From: an uncultured Prevotella sp.
GTDB taxonomy: Bacteria > Bacteroidota > Bacteroidia > Bacteroidales > Bacteroidaceae
Assembly: GCA_900551985.1 (NCBI GenBank)
Contig: URYG01000150.1
Coordinates: 1-7,873 of the forward strand
Direction: 5' to 3'
DNA length: 7,873 nt
Shown here: positions 6,143 to 7,873 of the stretch, piece by piece
Position numbering within the stretch: position 1 is the first letter of the stretch
Layout: the number at the start of each line of letters is the position of its first letter
Translations under genes and position numbers: made by a program
Notes under the pieces: generated by a model
What the model was told of the DNA's origin: nothing
Database searches by the model: none
Seen by the model: only the letters and a program-made list of their open reading frames with translations

Positions 6143-6970
6143 ATGGAGATAACAGACAATATAATCATATATGAGGCAAATGATTTTCCTCGTTTACTGA
6201 TGCAGCCTTTCTATTCTGATTATGTCGGAATAGTAGTTTGTCATCAAGGGATGTTCCGTTTCTGTGTAGATGGAACATCCTTTGTTGCGTCTATGGGAGA
6301 GACCGTTTTTCTCTCTCCCGGAATCCTGTTTCATGTGCAGGAAGTCTCTGCAGACTTCCGGTACACGTTGCTTTTTTATCGTGTGGAACAGATTCTCCAC
6401 ATGCTGGGGAATACCGTAGTCAGCATGCGACTTTATTCTACGCTCTATCCCCAGTCGTGCACGGTGGCTCATACGGGATATGAGGAGATGCTGACCTCTT
6501 ATGCCCGGATGCTTTTGGATTTGGAGCAGAAGGAGAAGCATGACACTTACAGTCTGCATGAGCAGAAGTTGCTTCTGATGGCGGTAACCTATCGTCTTTG
6601 CAGCATCTTTTCTGCTTCGTTCCAGAAGGAAGGTAAGGAGATGCGACGTAAGATAGAGACATTCGAGATGTTGGTGAAGCTGATAGAGGAGAACTTCATG
6701 CGTGAGCGTACGGTAGCCTTTTATGCCGACCAGCTTTGTCTCACTCCGAAGTATCTTTCGGTGATAGTGAAGTCGGTATGTGGCAAGACGGTTCAGCAGT
6801 TGATTTTCAAGGCAATCATCCGCCGCAGCATTTATCTGATGAAGAATACGGACAAGACGATTCAGCAGATAGCCTGCGAGTTAAGTTTCCCGAATGCCTC
6901 ATCCTTCGGCACCTTCTTCAAGAAGCATACCGGTTTGTCGCCTAAGAATTACCGGATGGGGGCGGAGTAG
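6143..6970 (+). CDS. AraC-family transcriptional regulator
   Basis: The 275-residue protein has the standard AraC layout. Residues 1-90 form a cupin-like sensing domain (GIVVCHQGMFRFCVDGTSFV, then MGETVFLSPGILFHVQEV). A helical linker follows at about 110-160. The C-terminal DNA-binding domain at 172-275 has a first helix-turn-helix around FYADQLCLTPKYLSVIVKSV (193-212) and a second around TIQQIACELSFPNASSFGTF (239-258), ending with the family signature FFKKHTGLSPKNYR. Such proteins bind tandem half-sites and respond to a small ligand. It is encoded 121 bp downstream of the efflux pump on the same strand from its own weak promoter, so it is the natural candidate regulator of that operon (inference). 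The coding region from 6245 to 6484 is unusually rich in inverted repeats. Confidence 0.93.
   Translation: MEITDNIIIYEANDFPRLLMQPFYSDYVGIVVCHQGMFRFCVDGTSFVASMGETVFLSPGILFHVQEVSADFRYTLLFYRVEQILHMLGNTVVSMRLYSTLYPQSCTVAHTGYEEMLTSYARMLLDLEQKEKHDTYSLHEQKLLLMAVTYRLCSIFSASFQKEGKEMRRKIETFEMLVKLIEENFMRERTVAFYADQLCLTPKYLSVIVKSVCGKTVQQLIFKAIIRRSIYLMKNTDKTIQQIACELSFPNASSFGTFFKKHTGLSPKNYRMGAE
6245..6484 (+). repeat. Run of six stem-loops inside the AraC-family coding sequence
   Basis: Consecutive, non-overlapping inverted repeats were read by eye. H1: 6245-6257 with 6272-6284, 13 bp including one G-U (core GGATGTTCC/GGAACATCC). H2: 6295-6302 with 6312-6319, 8 bp (GGGAGAGA/TCTCTCCC). H3: 6340-6347 with 6352-6359, 8 bp with a CTGC loop (GGAAGTCT/AGACTTCC). 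H4: 6382-6387 with 6396-6401, 6 bp (TGTGGA/TCCACA). H5: 6404-6410 with 6448-6454, 7 bp (CTGGGGA/TCCCCAG), with an inner 5-bp CGTAG/CTACG at 6415-6419 and 6438-6442. H6: 6468-6473 with 6479-6484, 6 bp (CTCATA/TATGAG). The pairings are directly visible; any function is unknown. Confidence 0.6.
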
Positions 6971-6999
6971 GCACTGTTAATAATCGCAATTATCAGTGT
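6971..6999 (+). promoter_or_regulatory. Imperfect dyad between the regulator and the toxin-antitoxin module
   Basis: CACTG (6972-6976) pairs with CAGTG (6994-6998), then one T-T mismatch, then TAAT (6978-6981) with ATTA (6989-6992) around a 7-nt loop. It begins 1 nt after the regulator's stop codon and is followed by TTAAAAAA rather than a T-tract, so it is a weak terminator at best. It lies about 40-70 bp upstream of the module's -7 box and could instead be an operator. Confidence 0.3.
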
Positions 7000-7010
7000 T
7001 AAAAAACAAA

Positions 7011-7047
7011 GATTCCCTCCGATTCTCATTATTTTTTATTACCTTTG
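7011..7047 (+). promoter_or_regulatory. Promoter and candidate operator of the toxin-antitoxin operon
   Basis: TACCTTTG at 7040-7047 is an exact TAnnTTTG -7 box, 28 nt before the antitoxin ATG. No TTTG -33 element is seen; instead GATTC occurs at 7011-7015 and 7021-7025, a direct repeat with a 10-bp period covering the -33 position. Ribbon-helix-helix antitoxins typically repress their own promoter by binding short repeats one helical turn apart. CCTTTG of the -7 box is also repeated inverted as CAAAGG at 7068-7073, which doubles as a Shine-Dalgarno-like AAAGGA just before the ATG. Confidence 0.6.
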
Positions 7048-7075
7048 CCCCAAATAACAATTTAAAACAAAGGAT

Positions 7076-7354
7076 ATGAGCACATCAACATTACGTGTAC
7101 CTACTTCATTTAGGTTACCAGCAGAGCTTCTTGAGGAGCTCAAGGAGTGTGCTAAGGCTACCAATCGTAGCCTTAACAATTATGTAGAATCCATTCTTAT
7201 GGATTTTATGAGTAAGAACAAGACCATGGATGAAAATGTGATTACTCCCGATTTGCAAGCAAAGCTTGACAAGGCGAGAGAAGAAATTCATAGTGGACAA
7301 TGTATCACATTGAAGTCGCATGATGATATTGACAATTATTTTGCGAGTCTATGA
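7076..7354 (+). CDS. Ribbon-helix-helix antitoxin of a type II toxin-antitoxin module
   Basis: The 92-residue protein has two parts. Residues 3-46 read as a ribbon-helix-helix DNA-binding fold: strand TSFRLP (10-15), helix AELLEELKECAKATN (16-30), then SLNNYVESILMDFM (32-45). After a short linker, PDLQAKLDKAREEIHSGQ (58-75) and LKSHDDIDNYFASL (79-92) match the C-terminal toxin-wrapping segments common to RelB/YefM-type antitoxins. It should neutralise the toxin encoded next to it and repress the shared promoter. The stop codon overlaps the toxin start by 4 bp (ATGA at 7351-7354), which favours coupled translation. The ATG at 7076 is preceded by AAAGGA and a good -7 box. The usual YoeB partner, YefM, has a Phd fold, not this one. 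Base composition is visibly more A/T-rich than the efflux genes, in keeping with a mobile accessory module. Confidence 0.87.
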   Translation: MSTSTLRVPTSFRLPAELLEELKECAKATNRSLNNYVESILMDFMSKNKTMDENVITPDLQAKLDKAREEIHSGQCITLKSHDDIDNYFASL

Positions 7355-7626
7355 TTTATACAATCATTACTTCCAAGAGTGCAGAAGATGTCATCAAGAA
7401 ATGGAAGAAATCCAACCCAAAGCTATTCAAAAAATACCAAAAGATCTATCATGAACTTATAGATCACCCAAGAACAGGTATCGGTCATCCTGAGGCTTTA
7501 GTTGGTGGAAACTCCATTTTGTATTCGAGACATATCACAGCCCATGACAGAATCATTTATGAAATTCATGATGATGTCATAACCGTCCTAATATTAGATG
7601 TAGAAGGACATTACAAAGACAAATAA
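7351..7626 (+). CDS. Txe/YoeB-family mRNA interferase toxin
   Basis: The 91-residue protein is close in length to E. coli YoeB (84) and has the same fold pattern: an N-terminal strand and two helices (KKWKKSNPKLFKKYQKIYHE), then GIGHPEAL at 43-50, YSRHITAHDRIIYEI at 58-72, and C-terminal strand ILDVEGHYKDK at 81-91. The residues expected to act in RNA cleavage are present: E48 (YoeB E46), R67 (YoeB R65), H87 and Y88 (YoeB H83-Y84). These ribosome-dependent toxins cut mRNA in the A site when the antitoxin is degraded, giving growth arrest. The C-terminus runs three residues beyond the usual RYHY-type end, ending HYKDK. It is translated from the ATG overlapping the antitoxin stop, without its own ribosome-binding site. 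No terminator is evident after it. Confidence 0.92.
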   Translation: MIYTIITSKSAEDVIKKWKKSNPKLFKKYQKIYHELIDHPRTGIGHPEALVGGNSILYSRHITAHDRIIYEIHDDVITVLILDVEGHYKDK

Positions 7627-7672
7627 CCGAGTCAATATATCAGTGGAATCGGTAACTTATAGGATGTATTCT

Positions 7673-7699
7673 GTCCGCTGTCCCGCTAGGCGTCCCGGT
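7673..7699. repeat. Short GC-rich repeat patch downstream of the toxin gene
   Basis: Within A/T-rich flanks, GTCCGCT (7673-7679), GTCCCGCT (7680-7687) and GTCCCGGT (7692-7699) form three near-copies of one 7-8 bp unit. The abrupt change in composition suggests a junction or a dispersed intergenic repeat. A 25-codon frame from ATG 7664 crosses it but looks fortuitous. The rest of 7627-7706 shows nothing recognisable. Confidence 0.4.
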
Positions 7700-7706
7700 G
7701 GAATTT

Positions 7707-7873
7707 ATGTTATACAAAAAAAAGTTCTATCAATTTTATAGCCAAAAGATTAAAAATTTGCAGCAACTTGCTGCAAATTCTGAATCTTCTATACATGAAG
7801 AATTTTTATTGCATGTACCTACCATATACAGAGAAATTAGTCAGCAAGTTGCTGACCAATTAGAGAAGAAAGA
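7707..7873 (+). CDS. Start of an unrecognised gene, running off the window
   Basis: An ATG at 7707 opens a frame that stays open for 55 codons to the window edge (MLYKKKFYQFYSQKIKNLQQ at the start, then a segment ending REISQQVADQLEKK). The frame is open upstream to 7656, so a GTG at 7698 is an alternative start. The peptide is basic at its N-terminus, then mostly helical and polar; there is no signal peptide, membrane segment or motif that identifies it. Codon use is A/T-rich like the toxin-antitoxin pair. No -7 box is seen in the 80 bp behind the toxin, so it may be read through from that operon. Because the open stretch is short it could be chance; two large palindromes lie inside it. Confidence 0.4.
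   Translation, partial: MLYKKKFYQFYSQKIKNLQQLAANSESSIHEEFLLHVPTIYREISQQVADQLEKK
7755..7779. repeat. Perfect 25-bp palindrome with one central base
   Basis: AATTTGCAGCAA (7755-7766) and TTGCTGCAAATT (7768-7779) are exact reverse complements around a single C at 7767. Its central 13 bp, CAGCAACTTGCTG, recurs in reverse complement at 7842-7854. It has no T-tract and is not an ordinary terminator. Confidence 0.8.
7835..7861. repeat. Near-perfect 27-bp palindrome, second copy of the same core
   Basis: GTCAGCAA (7840-7847) and TTGCTGAC (7849-7856) are exact reverse complements around G7848. After one A/C mismatch, AATT (7835-7838) and AATT (7858-7861) continue the dyad. The centre is 81 bp from that of the first palindrome. 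Confidence 0.8.

Noticed and set aside
6972..7010. The dyad after the AraC-family gene as its terminator
   Set aside because: The stem has a mismatch and is followed by A residues on the coding strand, so intrinsic termination is doubtful.
7664..7741. A 25-codon frame (MYSVRCPARRPGG...) through the GC-rich patch
   Set aside because: Too short, no promoter or ribosome-binding site, and its composition simply reflects the repeat.
7755..7790. The first palindrome as a Rho-independent terminator of the toxin operon
   Set aside because: No T-tract follows (TCTGAATCTTCT) and it lies about 130 bp past the toxin stop inside an open frame.
7755..7861. The palindrome pair as an invertible-DNA or recombinase site
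   Set aside because: Recombinase cores have arms separated by about 6-8 bp, not 1 bp, and no recombinase gene is in the window; a binding-site reading fits better.

Overview
The window looks like chromosomal DNA from a Bacteroidota species, probably the Prevotella/Segatella group. Four genes are preceded by a -7 box of the Bacteroidota TAnnTTTG type (TAAGTTTG, TACCTTTG twice, and a one-off TATCTTCG). Leaders are A/T-rich with little Shine-Dalgarno character. The proteins (GH16 glucanase, TolC/EmrA/EmrB set, AraC regulator) also fit that phylum. The genus is an inference from style, not from a database match.

Layout. (1) Positions 2-214 hold the last 70 codons of a sugar-isomerase-like gene, closed by a strong terminator. 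(2) Positions 300-1675 hold a two-gene unit: a GNAT acetyltransferase whose promoter lies so close to its ATG that the mRNA may be leaderless, then a secreted GH16 beta-glucanase and a strong terminator. (3) Positions 1701-6970 hold a complete tripartite efflux locus in the order outer-membrane TolC-like channel, EmrA/HlyD-like periplasmic adaptor, 14-TM EmrB-like MFS pump, with a separately promoted AraC-family regulator behind it. The pump would move a hydrophobic or toxic compound from the inner membrane through adaptor and channel to the outside; the regulator is the likely local controller. (4) Positions 6971-7626 hold a two-gene toxin-antitoxin module: a ribbon-helix-helix antitoxin overlapping a YoeB/Txe-type mRNA interferase by 4 bp. 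(5) Positions 7627-7873 are A/T-rich and hold a small GC-rich repeat patch and the first 55 codons of an unrecognised gene that runs off the window.

The known parts are ordinary for the phylum. The less expected observations are: a run of six consecutive stem-loops inside the first half of the AraC-family gene; a 9-mer (GAAACGGCA) shared between the efflux-operon and regulator upstream regions, plus a helically phased direct repeat at the efflux promoter; a phased direct repeat upstream of the toxin-antitoxin promoter; and two near-perfect 25-27 bp palindromes that share a 13-bp core, exactly 81 bp apart in the terminal open frame. No tRNA, rRNA, CRISPR array, insertion sequence or transposase was seen. 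All reading was by eye; no folding or homology search was run.
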